A stretch of DNA of 46,707 bases from the NCBI GenBank assembly GCA_000998275.1, contig LCDA01000002.1:1-46707 (forward strand), in the 5' to 3' direction. Shown piece after piece: positions 1-9,000 of the stretch. The position numbers and the translations under genes are program-made. The notes below the pieces were generated by a model. That model was not told the origin of the DNA. It ran no database searches and saw nothing but the letters and a program-made list of their open reading frames with translations. Source of the DNA: Candidatus Collierbacteria bacterium GW2011_GWA2_42_17 (GTDB lineage: Bacteria > Patescibacteriota > Microgenomatia > UBA1400 > MFAQ01). Position 1 is the stretch's first letter; every line of letters starts with the position of its first letter.

Positions 1-1
1 T

Positions 2-1603
2 ACTCAATCTCTCCTCACTCTGTGTGGTGAAAGACCAATCAATAACGCGGTTGATATCACCAACGAACTCACTCTTCTCTACGGTTTACCTGGTCACATT
101 TTTGACCTGGACAAACTGGCCACTCAAAAACTCACTATCCGTGAAAGTAAAAATGGTGAGGAAGTGATTACCCTTGATGGCCAAAATAACAAACTCAAAG
201 GGGGAGACTTGGTAATCGAAGACGGCGCCGGTAGACTTGTTGATCTTTGCGGCGTCATGGGAGGATCTGTCGCCGAAGTCGACGAACACACCAAAAACAT
301 CCTCTTAATTTTTCCGGTTTATCAACCTAGTAAAGTAAGACGCACGTCTCTATATCTTCAAAAAAGAACTCTGGCTTCTCAGATTTATGAGAAACAACCA
401 GACACGGAGCTATGTTTACCGGTGCTTATGAATGCTATTAAACTTTTTGGGGAAAGAACCGGCTCTCGCGTATCTTCCGCCGTTTTCGATAGCAACCCTA
501 CACCACCCAAAACCAAAGAAATTATTCTTGATATCGACTGGGCCAACAATCTCATCGGGATTCAAATTCCACCCAAAACAATTATTTCAATTTTAGAGAG
601 TCTTGGTTTTTCCACCAAAAGCAAAGACCAAAATCAAATTATCTGCACCGTTCCCAGTTGGAGAAGACACGATATCGACATCAAAGAAGACTTAGTTGAG
701 GAGATTGCCAGAGTCTACGGCTACTCCAAACTTCCCCCCACACTTCCTTGTGTAAATCTTCCCCCGGAAGCCAAAAATAATTTACTTAGCACAGAGTCAA
801 AAATAAAAACCCTTCTTTCTTCCCAAGGTTTCAATGAAGTTTACAACAACTCTTTAATTTCCCTGGATCTAATTGAAAAGGCCATGCTCAAAGAAGCATC
901 GCACCTAAAGTTGAACAACGCTCTTTCCAAAGACTACGAATACCTTCGAACCACTCTAGTTCCTTCAGTACTCCAGAACATCAAAAATAATCAAGGAAAA
1001 ACCGAAGAACCCTTTTATTTATACGAGCTCTCTAACGTTTACCTCCCAACAGGAGAAAAACTTCCTCGAGAAAACTCTATGTTGGTAATCGGTACAACTA
1101 TTCCTTTCCGTCTTACCAAGAGCTATCTCACCCTTCTCTTTGAACATTTAAGTCTCAAAAAATACAAGTTCAAGACTTCAACCTCTAGCCCCATCTATTT
1201 TGTCGAAGAAAAAACGGCCACAATTAGCTCCGGTGACTCAACCCTAGGGTTCATCGGCTCCATCAAACCGGCAATCTTGCACAAGTTAGGCATTACCTCA
1301 GATCCCATCATTATTGAACTTGATGCGCAGAAACTTGTCGACTCAATTTCAGAAAACTATATTTATAGCCCCATCTCTGATTTCCCCGATGTCGTCGAAC
1401 AAATAACCATCAGTTCAAACGAAAGAGTAGGGGACATCATCGAAAAAATTCGCTCGGCCAATAAATTAATTAAGGATATTAGCTACCTAGACTCGTTTGA
1501 AAAAAACCATTCCTTCAAAATAACTTTTTCTTCACCCAACAAAAATCTTACCCAATCCGAAGTGAACGACATCAAAAAAACCATTGGGGCACTCTTTAAT
1601 TAA
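2..1603 (+). CDS. pheT: Phenylalanyl-tRNA synthetase beta subunit, C-terminal part (5' end outside window)
   Basis: The frame is open from base 2, so the gene enters from the left edge and about 533 codons are visible. The subunit pairs with PheS to charge tRNA-Phe. The first visible residues contain RPINNAVDITN, typical of the B3/B4 editing domain, followed by HIFDLDKL. A B5 domain follows (CTVPSWRRHDIDIKEDLVEEIARVYGY split over two stretches). The last ~80 residues form the ferredoxin-fold anticodon-binding domain (DFPDVVEQITI to the stop). The N-terminal OB-fold lies outside the window. The gene is convergent with the next one, with 10 bp between stops and no visible terminator. Confidence 0.95.
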   Translation, partial: TQSLLTLCGERPINNAVDITNELTLLYGLPGHIFDLDKLATQKLTIRESKNGEEVITLDGQNNKLKGGDLVIEDGAGRLVDLCGVMGGSVAEVDEHTKNILLIFPVYQPSKVRRTSLYLQKRTLASQIYEKQPDTELCLPVLMNAIKLFGERTGSRVSSAVFDSNPTPPKTKEIILDIDWANNLIGIQIPPKTIISILESLGFSTKSKDQNQIICTVPSWRRHDIDIKEDLVEEIARVYGYSKLPPTLPCVNLPPEAKNNLLSTESKIKTLLSSQGFNEVYNNSLISLDLIEKAMLKEASHLKLNNALSKDYEYLRTTLVPSVLQNIKNNQGKTEEPFYLYELSNVYLPTGEKLPRENSMLVIGTTIPFRLTKSYLTLLFEHLSLKKYKFKTSTSSPIYFVEEKTATISSGDSTLGFIGSIKPAILHKLGITSDPIIIELDAQKLVDSISENYIYSPISDFPDVVEQITISSNERVGDIIEKIRSANKLIKDISYLDSFEKNHSFKITFSSPNKNLTQSEVNDIKKTIGALFN

Positions 1604-1613
1604 ATAAAGTGGG

Positions 1614-4151
1614 TTATGGTGTGGGAGTTGATGTGGGTGTAGGTTCTACCCAGTCGGTATTTACTCCAAAACCATGTGTTTTTGATTCTTCTTTACCTTC
1701 GTTATTTCGGGCACTCACTCTTACTGAATGTTGGCCAGTTGAAAGCGAGATGGCTCTGCTTAAATATGGTTCTTCCGTAAATGTTTGCTCCAATGTGTCA
1801 TCAACGAATAATTTTACTTCCACAATTGGTTTAGAACTAACCACGTTTATTCTAAAGGTTACTGAATCACCATTTACCCTTGAACGGTCACTTGGAGACA
1901 CAATCTGAATATCCATAGAAGCACTTGATCCACAAACCTCCGTTGGTGGTTTATAAAGAGAATCTGTTTGCTTCACAATCCACTCATTAATCCCTTTCTG
2001 CCACAGCCCTTTAGCTGTTAGAGGATCGTTTTCCTTTATTACTACGTACTCTTTTTCATCATAATTTCCCTGAGAAACCGATATCGGATCGGCAAGCTTA
2101 TTTGGATCGGATTTACATACTTTCAATTTTGTGTGAATTGTGTCCGGTCCGCTAGGTATACTACCGTTAATAAACCATTCTTTATAGGAGGCAAATCCAT
2201 CATGTGCCGGGAAACCGGAGATTCTATCTACCTCAACTTGGCTGACTCCATCCGGAGGAGTAAATGGTTTGTCCGGACGTTTAGTTAGAACATCCAGTAT
2301 TTGTCGTCTCCAGATTGGAGCGGCACCGGACACACCGGATGCCACATTTCTCATTTTGTCGTTGTTATTGTTTCCCACCCAAACGCCTACAATGGTGTCC
2401 CTACTCCAACCAACCGTCCAGTTATCACGTAAGTCATTGGTAGTACCGGTCTTCACAGCCACAGCTCTACTTCCCAAATTCAAATAAGAGTTTGGGCCAA
2501 AAGTTAATAGTCTCGCATTATTATCAGACAGTATCGAATTAATCAAAAACCCAACACGCTCATCCAACACTTTTTCTTTTCTTAACTCTTTGTTTTCAAA
2601 TATCACTTTTCCGGCGCTGTCCTCAATTCTCAAAATAGCTACCGGCTCAACTTTTAACCCTCCGTTGACAAAAACACTGTAAGCCGACACCATATCAATA
2701 AGTTTGATATCTGCACCTCCCAAAGCCATTGATAAACCCACACGGGAAAGAGTTTCTTTTGTCGGAGTAAGAGTGGTAAATCCCATTTTGTATCCTTGGC
2801 TTAATACTTCATCGACTCCAACTAAAGCCAACAACTTCACTGCCGGGATATTGATAGAGCTCGCCAGCGCCTCCCGAAGATGAAGTAAACCATGCTCCTT
2901 GCCATCGTAGTTCTTGGGAATGTAGGGTGTATTTTCATCTTTACCGGGAAACTCCGTTATCACGTCTGCCAACACCGAAGCGGGGGAGTATCCTTTGGCA
3001 AAAGCAGTCGCGTAGACCAACGGTTTTATCGACGACCCCGGCTGTCTTTGTCTCATGGTTACGTTTACCTCTCCATCAATTGTTTTATCAAAAAAATCCT
3101 TGGACCCGACCATACTTAAAATCTCACCCGTATTTGTATCCAGTATTATTGAAGCACCATTACTTATATTTAAACTTTTTGATACCTTATCAATTTCTTC
3201 CTTAACAATGGTTTCTGCTTTTTCCTGCAAAGACCAGTCTAGACTGGTAATTACTTTGAGACCTCCAACATCCAGAACATTTGTTCCATATCTTTCTTCA
3301 AGAATTTGTTTTATATACATTACAAAGTGAGGTGCTTTGATTTTTGTTCCCAAACCTCTAAAGACCACTTTGTCCAGCTCGGACACCACCTGCGTTTCTT
3401 GTTCTTTAGTGATTTTTTCATCCTCACGCATTCTTCTGGCCACCTCTTTTGCCCTTGGTACATAAGCCAGTGGTTCACCAATATAGGGTGAGTATCTCGA
3501 GGGAGACTGCGGTAATCCGGCCAAAATAATACTTTCCGTCAAGTTCAAATCTTTTACTTCTTTCCCAAAATACTGTTCTGCTGCTGCCGCAACTCCGGCA
3601 GTACCACCTCCGTAAGGAACCTCATTAAGATACATCTGCAAAATCTCATCTTTGGAGTAAGTTCTCTCAATTCGTACCGACAAGACAAACTCTCTTATTT
3701 TTCTGGAAATCTTTCTTTCATTTGTCAGAAGCACCGTTTTAACCAACTGTTGCGTGATTGTCGATCCACCAATTAATCTTTGGTTCACAATCACGTTTTT
3801 TATAATACGGGGAATTGCCAGGGGATCAAAACCTTTGTGCTTATAAAAATCTTTATCTTCTATGGAAATTGTGGCGTCCTTGAGGCTCTGTGGTACGTCA
3901 GAAAGGGGAGTGAATCGACGATCCTGATCGGTAATCACATCATACAAAACAGTCTCTCCGGTACGATCCAAAATCTCCGTCGAAAAACCAGACTGTCTTT
4001 GTACCTTTCCGGGATCGGGTAATCCCCGAGAATACCAAACGAAAACAATAATCGTCAAAACAGAAACACCCACCAAACTAAAGAAAATAATTTTTCCCCA
4101 GTTATATTTACTTAAAAGAGGGCTTAGATTCAATCGCTTCCTTCTATACAT
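1614..4151 (-). CDS. Class A penicillin-binding protein (PBP1A-like), bifunctional peptidoglycan synthase
   Basis: 845 aa. Residues 20-40 are one membrane anchor. The GT51 glycosyltransferase domain follows, with the EDKDFYKHKGFD motif (catalytic Glu98), GGSTITQQLVK and a later RKIREF/LNEVPYGGG region. The transpeptidase domain has the SxxK motif SSIK (nucleophile Ser373), an SIN motif and KTGTTND. A C-terminal ~90-residue beta-rich Ig-like module starts near DIQIVSP, and the protein ends in a Pro/Thr tail, EPTPTSTPTP. It would polymerise and cross-link glycan strands outside the membrane. The gene starts with ATG, has no SD, and is transcribed divergently from the recG cluster. Confidence 0.95.
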   Translation of the reverse strand: MYRRKRLNLSPLLSKYNWGKIIFFSLVGVSVLTIIVFVWYSRGLPDPGKVQRQSGFSTEILDRTGETVLYDVITDQDRRFTPLSDVPQSLKDATISIEDKDFYKHKGFDPLAIPRIIKNVIVNQRLIGGSTITQQLVKTVLLTNERKISRKIREFVLSVRIERTYSKDEILQMYLNEVPYGGGTAGVAAAAEQYFGKEVKDLNLTESIILAGLPQSPSRYSPYIGEPLAYVPRAKEVARRMREDEKITKEQETQVVSELDKVVFRGLGTKIKAPHFVMYIKQILEERYGTNVLDVGGLKVITSLDWSLQEKAETIVKEEIDKVSKSLNISNGASIILDTNTGEILSMVGSKDFFDKTIDGEVNVTMRQRQPGSSIKPLVYATAFAKGYSPASVLADVITEFPGKDENTPYIPKNYDGKEHGLLHLREALASSINIPAVKLLALVGVDEVLSQGYKMGFTTLTPTKETLSRVGLSMALGGADIKLIDMVSAYSVFVNGGLKVEPVAILRIEDSAGKVIFENKELRKEKVLDERVGFLINSILSDNNARLLTFGPNSYLNLGSRAVAVKTGTTNDLRDNWTVGWSRDTIVGVWVGNNNNDKMRNVASGVSGAAPIWRRQILDVLTKRPDKPFTPPDGVSQVEVDRISGFPAHDGFASYKEWFINGSIPSGPDTIHTKLKVCKSDPNKLADPISVSQGNYDEKEYVVIKENDPLTAKGLWQKGINEWIVKQTDSLYKPPTEVCGSSASMDIQIVSPSDRSRVNGDSVTFRINVVSSKPIVEVKLFVDDTLEQTFTEEPYLSRAISLSTGQHSVRVSARNNEGKEESKTHGFGVNTDWVEPTPTSTPTP

Positions 4152-4172
4152 ATTTTATTTGGATACAATAAT

Positions 4173-4180
4173 ATTATAAT
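4173..4180. promoter_or_regulatory. Overlapping divergent -10 elements (PBP gene / recG cluster)
   Basis: TATAAT at 4175-4180 reads rightward. The overlapping complement gives TATAAT leftward at 4178-4173. The sites sit 21 bp from each flanking start codon, so both mRNAs would have leaders of about 15 nt. No good -35 is visible on either side. Confidence 0.5.
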
Positions 4181-4201
4181 AACTTATATTCACCAAAACA
4201 T

Positions 4202-4297
4202 ATGACTAAAAGAAAAAGAAAAATATATACTGCCATTATTTTTATCGGCTCACTGGCTTTAGTTCTTACCACTTTCATCTCCGCTTTCATCTACTAA
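4202..4297 (+). CDS. Small single-pass membrane protein, function unknown
   Basis: 31 codons: a short basic N-terminus (MTKRKRKIY) followed by one hydrophobic segment of about 20 residues (AIIFIGSLALVLTTFISAF). The stop lies 3 bp before the recG start, and the -10 at 4175-4180 precedes it, so it would be the first gene of the recG transcript. I do not recognise a family. It could be a genuine membrane microprotein or a translated leader that couples to recG. There is no SD. Confidence is moderate because the reading frame is short. Confidence 0.45.
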   Translation: MTKRKRKIYTAIIFIGSLALVLTTFISAFIY

Positions 4298-4300
4298 TAA

Positions 4301-6286
4301 ATGAGTAGTCTTTACCACCCCGAAGATACCGTTACCACGATTAAGGGGGTAGGGGAAAGCACGGCAGAAAAACTCACTCGTTTAGGCATAGATACCGTTT
4401 GTGATCTTCTCAACCACTATCCTTCCCGTTACTTCGATTTTTCAGAACCGATTCCGATAAAACAATTAGTGGTAGGCAAAACCCAGTCCTTTATCGGCAC
4501 CATCGGTAAGGTTAGCACCTTTTTTACAAAATCCGGAAAACTTCTCACTCAAAGTGCCATCAAGGACTCCTCCGGCAAAATTACTCTCACCTGGTTCAAC
4601 AACCCCTATATCAAACGTCTCATTAAAGAAAATACCGTCTATACCGTAGCGGGTAAAGTTTCATTTTGGGGTAAAAGTCTCACGGTTGTCGCCCCCATTA
4701 TCGAAGAAGGAAACACTCCTTCAATCAATACTTCCGGTCTAGTACCTATCTACCCACTCACCGAAGGTATTACTTCCAAATTTCTCAGAACCAAAATTCA
4801 CACGATTCTTTCGTCAATTAAACTCACGGACCCGTTAGATCCGCAGGTTTTAAACTCCCTTGATTTAATCCCAGAATCCGCTGCTTACCAAAACATTCAT
4901 TTTCCCCAATCTAAAGAACTTCGTTATCGTGCAGACAAGCGTCTTTCTTTTAACGAACATTTACGTATTAACATTAATAATCAGCTGGAGCTACAAAATT
5001 TAGGAGAGTCCATTTCTATCGTTATCAAAAACAGCCTTACTAAGGAAACAACCAATAAATTTCCCTTCAAGCTTACCCCAGATCAAGAAAAAACCGTTAC
5101 TGCAATTTACAAAGATCTCAAAAGCAATGAGTTCACTCACCGTCTAATTCAAGGGGATACAGGCTCTGGGAAAACCGCCACTATTATTTTTGCCGCCAAT
5201 CAGTGTCTGGGAAATAATTTAAGCTGTGCTATCCTAGCTCCCACGGAAATTTTGGCCACCCAACACTTCAAAACCTTGCAATCCTTGTCTCTTTTTCCCC
5301 AACAGATTCAGCTCATTACCGGCTCATCCAAACAAGCCCCCAAGCTCAACAAGCCTTCAATCTTCATCGGCACCCACTCTTTACTTACCAGTCTTCCTCC
5401 AAAACTCAAATATCCTCTTGCCTTTGTCGCCATCGACGAACAGCACAAGTTTGGTGTCAAACAAAGAAACGAACTTCTCAATCGTACTCCGGTTCCTCAT
5501 TTGTTCAATCTTTCAGCCACTCCTATTCCCAGAACGGTCGCTCTTGGTCTTCTCGGAGACATCAATATCAGCAACATCACTCACCGGCCGATAAACCGTT
5601 TACCGACCAAAACCTTTGTTATTTCACCCACACACTTCAAAAAAAGTCCCGCTTGGCTAACGGAACAACTAACCAAAGGTAGCCAAATTTTTGTCGTCTG
5701 TCCCAATATCCAAGACCATGAAACCGGAGTCGCTTCGGTCGATAAAATCTCCAAACTATATCAAAAAATAATTCCTGCTAAGTATCCCGTCCTCACTATT
5801 CATGGAAAAATGAAGCCGGAAATCCAAAACGAAGTTCTTTCAACCTTTCAAAAACAGGGGGGTGGTGTTCTGGTGGCCACCTCTCTCATTGAAGTTGGTA
5901 TCGACATCCCCTCGGCTAATATTATGATCATTCACTCAGCCGAACGTTTTGGTCTGGCCAGTTTGCATCAACTTAGGGGTCGTGTTGGTCGGGGAGAAAC
6001 ACAAGGCTACTGTTTTCTCGTTCCTTCTGCCGACGACGAAGAAGAATCGGAAAGACTTCAACTTCTTCAAAAATATAACTCCGGTTTAATTCTTGCCCAG
6101 AAAGATCTTCGTTTAAGGGGAGCTGGAGAAGTCTTTGGAATCAAGCAACACGGAACTTTACCCACAACACTTAAGTACTTTTGGTCAAAGCAGCTCTTTT
6201 TAAATGCCAAACACATCGCTAAGACTCTTGTCAGGAAAAACCCCAAAATGGCCCTGCAGATTGCAAGCAGGCTCGAAACTTGCTAA
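4301..6286 (+). CDS. recG: ATP-dependent DNA helicase RecG
   Basis: 661 aa, slightly shorter than E. coli RecG (693). The N-terminal wedge/OB region includes an HhH-like start (GVGESTAEKLTRLGI). Walker A is GDTGSGKT near residues 285-292, and the DEQH box is AIDEQHKFG near 378, with Lys where most RecG proteins have Arg. The helicase C-terminal motifs include GRVGRGETQGYC. RecG remodels stalled forks and Holliday junctions. Its stop codon TAA is part of the probable -10 of rpmF downstream. Confidence 0.95.
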   Translation: MSSLYHPEDTVTTIKGVGESTAEKLTRLGIDTVCDLLNHYPSRYFDFSEPIPIKQLVVGKTQSFIGTIGKVSTFFTKSGKLLTQSAIKDSSGKITLTWFNNPYIKRLIKENTVYTVAGKVSFWGKSLTVVAPIIEEGNTPSINTSGLVPIYPLTEGITSKFLRTKIHTILSSIKLTDPLDPQVLNSLDLIPESAAYQNIHFPQSKELRYRADKRLSFNEHLRININNQLELQNLGESISIVIKNSLTKETTNKFPFKLTPDQEKTVTAIYKDLKSNEFTHRLIQGDTGSGKTATIIFAANQCLGNNLSCAILAPTEILATQHFKTLQSLSLFPQQIQLITGSSKQAPKLNKPSIFIGTHSLLTSLPPKLKYPLAFVAIDEQHKFGVKQRNELLNRTPVPHLFNLSATPIPRTVALGLLGDINISNITHRPINRLPTKTFVISPTHFKKSPAWLTEQLTKGSQIFVVCPNIQDHETGVASVDKISKLYQKIIPAKYPVLTIHGKMKPEIQNEVLSTFQKQGGGVLVATSLIEVGIDIPSANIMIIHSAERFGLASLHQLRGRVGRGETQGYCFLVPSADDEEESERLQLLQKYNSGLILAQKDLRLRGAGEVFGIKQHGTLPTTLKYFWSKQLFLNAKHIAKTLVRKNPKMALQIASRLETC

Positions 6287-6289
6287 AAT
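6281..6289 (+). promoter_or_regulatory. Extended -10 promoter for rpmF
   Basis: TGC followed by TAAAAT (6284-6289). The hexamer includes the recG stop codon. The predicted start is near 6296, giving a ~26 nt A-rich leader to rpmF without an SD. Confidence 0.45.
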
Positions 6290-6321
6290 AGGGCAAGTAA
6301 CATTAATAATCACTAAACAAC

Positions 6322-6474
6322 ATGGCCGCTACACCAAAAAGAAAAATATCTACAGCCAGACAAGGAGCCAGACGTTCTCAAATTCATCTCATTGAACCTA
6401 TGATGATCACATGTAAAAAATGTGGTAACTTGAAAAAGTCTCACTTCGCCTGTCCCGTTTGTAAAGCTAAATAA
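6322..6474 (+). CDS. rpmF: 50S ribosomal protein L32
   Basis: 50 aa. It has the L32 start MAATPKRKIS and a C-terminal zinc ribbon made of two CxxC pairs, Cys31/Cys34 (CKKC) and Cys44/Cys47 (CPVC). The length is slightly below the usual 55-60. ATG start at 6322, no SD. It lies between recG and nusB, with the nusB start 6 bp downstream, so the two are probably cotranscribed. Confidence 0.93.
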   Translation: MAATPKRKISTARQGARRSQIHLIEPMMITCKKCGNLKKSHFACPVCKAK

Positions 6475-6480
6475 TCTACT

Positions 6481-6870
6481 GTGAAATCTGCCCAAGATCC
6501 CAGACACCTTAAACGAATTGCTGTTTTTAAATCGCTTTTTGCCGGAAGTTTTACTACCCAGCCGGAACATCCGACTAGGGTAGATAAAATTCAGGCTAAC
6601 ATCGAAAGGATCGACGACATTGTCCAAAAATGTGCCCCCGAATGGCCCATCTCCCAAATTAACCGTGTTGATCTGGCAGTACTAAGACAAGCAATTTATG
6701 AATTATTAGTTAAAACCGAGACTCCTACAAAAGTTATCATTGACGAAGCCGTAGAGATTGCCAAACGTTACGGAGGAAAAACCAGTTCCAGTTTCGTCAA
6801 CGGTGCTCTTGCTTCGGCCATTAATCTAACCGGCAGATCCGAAACCTCCGATGACCACTCAAAACCTTAA
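6481..6870 (+). CDS. nusB: Transcription antitermination factor NusB
   Basis: 129 aa with a GTG start (GTGAAATCTGCC). No in-frame ATG fits, and the rpmF stop is just upstream. The all-alpha NusB fold is indicated by DLAVLRQAIYELL and the signature stretch VIIDEAVEIAKRYGG, SSSFVNGALASAI. NusB with S10 (NusE) promotes processive transcription of rRNA operons. It overlaps rnc by 20 bp, suggesting translational coupling. Confidence 0.93.
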   Translation: MKSAQDPRHLKRIAVFKSLFAGSFTTQPEHPTRVDKIQANIERIDDIVQKCAPEWPISQINRVDLAVLRQAIYELLVKTETPTKVIIDEAVEIAKRYGGKTSSSFVNGALASAINLTGRSETSDDHSKP

Positions 6871-7534
6871 ACCTCTACAAAATCTTTTAGGCTACACCTT
6901 TAAGAATGAGAAACTTCTCCAAATCGCGCTCACTCACCGTTCCTGTCTCAACGAACCAGGTGTTACTGAGAGTTACGAACGATTGGAATTTTTGGGCGAC
7001 GCCGTCCTCGAGATGATTATCTCGGTTTACCTCTTCAACAAATACCCCGACAAAATGGAAGGTTATCTCACCGCGGCTAGATCGGCTACCGTCAGAACCG
7101 AGTCTCTCTCCAAAATCTCCAAGGATCACGGCATCGACACTTACATCATCATGAGCAAGGGAGAAGAGTCTACCGGCGGCCGAAACAACCCCTCAATCCT
7201 CGAAGACGTCATTGAAAGCCTAATCGGTGCCCTCTACTGCGATGGTGGTCTTGATGCCGCAAACCAGTTTTTTAAGAACTTTATTCTCCCCAACGCGGAG
7301 AGTATTATCAACGAAAACCAGCTCAAAGACGCCAAATCTCTTCTTCAGGAAAAGGCCCAAAGTAAGGGTTTTGTCTCTCCACTTTATAAAACAGTCAAAG
7401 AATCCGGACCTGACCACAACAAGACGTTTGAGGTGGTTGTTCTGGTAAATGATAAAGAAATTACTACTGGATCAGGCAAAAGTAAGCAGGAAGCCGAACA
7501 AAATGCTGCTAAAAAAGCCGTTGAACTGATATAA
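6851..7534 (+). CDS. rnc: Ribonuclease III
   Basis: 227 aa. The RNase III signature ERLEFLGDAVLEM lies near residue 43. The second acidic cluster is EDVIESLIGALYCDGG. A C-terminal double-stranded RNA-binding domain runs from about residue 153, ending GSGKSKQEAEQNAAKKA. It cleaves dsRNA in rRNA precursors and mRNAs. The ATG start lies inside nusB. The TAA stop (7532-7534) is embedded in the -10 of rpsP. Confidence 0.96.
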   Translation: MTTQNLKPLQNLLGYTFKNEKLLQIALTHRSCLNEPGVTESYERLEFLGDAVLEMIISVYLFNKYPDKMEGYLTAARSATVRTESLSKISKDHGIDTYIIMSKGEESTGGRNNPSILEDVIESLIGALYCDGGLDAANQFFKNFILPNAESIINENQLKDAKSLLQEKAQSKGFVSPLYKTVKESGPDHNKTFEVVVLVNDKEITTGSGKSKQEAEQNAAKKAVELI

Positions 7535-7535
7535 T
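7527..7535 (+). promoter_or_regulatory. Extended -10 promoter, leaderless rpsP
   Basis: TGA plus TATAAT (7530-7535), then exactly 6 nt to the rpsP ATG at 7542. The expected +1 is the A of ATG, so the mRNA would be leaderless. The hexamer contains the rnc stop codon. Confidence 0.6.
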
Positions 7536-7541
7536 ATCGCT

Positions 7542-7766
7542 ATGCTAAAAATCAAACTACAACCGACCGGTAAAAGACACCAACGCTTCTATCGTATCGT
7601 GGTGGCCGAAGGTAAATCCAAGTTATCAGGTAAAGTTATCGACACCCTAGGTACCTACAATCCACACGACCCCGAAAACAAAATTGAAATTAATAAAGAA
7701 AGTTATCAATTATGGCTGAACAAGGGAGCCCAACCGACAGGCACCATTAGAAAATTAGTTAAATAA
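7542..7766 (+). CDS. rpsP: 30S ribosomal protein S16
   Basis: 74 aa. It has the S16 start MLKIKLQPTGKRHQRFYRIVV and the IDTLGTYNPHD block, with the usual C-terminus GAQPTGTIRKLVK. No SD; a perfect -10 lies 6 nt upstream. The KH-domain gene follows after 1 bp, matching the widespread rpsP-khpA order. The usual next genes rimM, trmD and rplS are absent here, because the locus meets the pilus operon end-on. Confidence 0.96.
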   Translation: MLKIKLQPTGKRHQRFYRIVVAEGKSKLSGKVIDTLGTYNPHDPENKIEINKESYQLWLNKGAQPTGTIRKLVK

Positions 7767-7767
7767 A

Positions 7768-8163
7768 ATGAAACAACTAATCGAGTACATCGTCAGTAAC
7801 ATCGTTAACCATCCAGAAAGTGTCACCATCACCGAAGAACAAACCGAAGACAAAGAAGCCACCAAATACCTAATTAAGGTTGATCCCGAAGATGTTGGTC
7901 GAGTTATCGGAAAAGAAGGTAAAGTAATCAAATCCATTCGTCAAATTGTCAGAATCGCCGCTATCCAAAAAGGTACCCGGGCTATTGTTGACCTTCTCGA
8001 GGATGATACTTCCAGACCCGAAGCCCCTGAAGAAGTAATCGAAGAAAAAGTGGAGGAACTTGAAAAAGAAGCCCCTGAGGAGCTAACCGAAAAGAAAGAG
8101 GAAGCACTAGAGGAAGTTGCCGAAGTTATTGAAGAAAAGAAAGAAGAAGCTTCCGAGGAATAA
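7768..8163 (+). CDS. khpA: KH-domain RNA-binding protein (KhpA/YlqC-like) with acidic tail
   Basis: 131 aa. Residues 1-75 are a single KH domain with the VGRVIGKEGKVIKSIR loop (GxxG = GKEG), as in KhpA. The remaining ~50 residues are an unusual tail made almost wholly of Glu/Lys/Ala (EEKVEELEKEAPEELTEKKE and onward), likely disordered or helical. Typical KhpA is ~75-80 aa. It should bind RNA or ribosomal particles; the role of the tail is unknown. It is cotranscribed with rpsP. Confidence 0.88.
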   Translation: MKQLIEYIVSNIVNHPESVTITEEQTEDKEATKYLIKVDPEDVGRVIGKEGKVIKSIRQIVRIAAIQKGTRAIVDLLEDDTSRPEAPEEVIEEKVEELEKEAPEELTEKKEEALEEVAEVIEEKKEEASEE

Positions 8164-8193
8164 TTAAACAGGGAACCGTTTTTTTAAATTTTT

Positions 8194-9000
8194 TTAAAAT
8201 CCAAACAGTTTCTCCGACGTATTAGTTGCTATCGGTACTTCGGCCCCTCCTGTTTGACTGAATGAAGAGAACCCCGAAATTTGCTTCACTAAAGCCATGT
8301 CTGCGTCCGTAAAAGGTAGCATTTTAGAGATGTCCACTTTTTTGAGAATCGCTTGATAGTACTTAATCTCCAGATCCATTGTTATCGACTTGTCACCTTG
8401 CGTTGACTGTGAAAGTTTACTTACCTCCTGCATTCCCAAATCTGACACAATTCCAATCGGCAACGAAGTCTCCGCTTTATCAATAAAGCTCAGTATTTTA
8501 TCTACGGGAGCCGAAACAGATAATTTAATTGGATAACTGATGAAGTTTGCCATACTATCATTAGTTTCACCTCCTTTACCCGTCTCAGCCTTATCATCAC
8601 CAAATAATACTCCGGACGGTAATGAATAAGACACAATCGACATCCCGGTTATTTCATTGGCTATATTTCGCAACAAAAATACGGCATTTTCCGGAGAATA
8701 GGTCTGGGGAATCGCCTGTAAAACCAAGTTTTGAGTCGTTTCTGGTATCTGGTCATTAAGCTTGTCAAAACCCGCCTTAGAGTTCTTTAGAGACTCCAGA
8801 TCGATTTGTTTAGCCTCCACGCGTGACCTCAAAAGATTAACGCTCTCAAATTTTGGCCAAATCGCAAAAATTAATACGAAAAGCATCACTGCCGAGGCTA
8901 GCAAAAAAGTCGCCATTGTCCGAATTGTTCCTTCATCCACCCAATCAGGTAATACAAAGCCGAAGATGTTCTTATATCCAACAATTTTATTTTCAGCCAT
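8194..9000 (-). CDS. pilO: Type IV pilus alignment protein PilO-like
   Basis: 268 aa. It has a cytoplasmic N-terminus, one membrane segment near residues 28-48 (MATFLLASAVMLFVLIFAIW), a coiled-coil stretch (SRVEAKQIDLESLKNSKAGF) and a ferredoxin-like C-terminal domain. PilO pairs with PilN and links the pilus motor to the envelope. It is the last gene of the pilus operon and overlaps pilN by 8 bp. Sequence conservation is low, so the name rests on topology, size and its place after pilM-pilN. Confidence 0.82.
   Translation of the reverse strand: MAENKIVGYKNIFGFVLPDWVDEGTIRTMATFLLASAVMLFVLIFAIWPKFESVNLLRSRVEAKQIDLESLKNSKAGFDKLNDQIPETTQNLVLQAIPQTYSPENAVFLLRNIANEITGMSIVSYSLPSGVLFGDDKAETGKGGETNDSMANFISYPIKLSVSAPVDKILSFIDKAETSLPIGIVSDLGMQEVSKLSQSTQGDKSITMDLEIKYYQAILKKVDISKMLPFTDADMALVKQISGFSSFSQTGGAEVPIATNTSEKLFGF

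Noticed and set aside
1609-4022. Several plus-strand frames within the PBP gene
   Set aside because: They are reverse-frame shadows of a well-conserved protein with complete GT51 and transpeptidase motifs.
8164-8193. T-rich stretch between the KH gene and pilO as a bidirectional terminator
   Set aside because: It has long T-runs but no GC-rich stem, so it does not meet the criteria for an intrinsic terminator.
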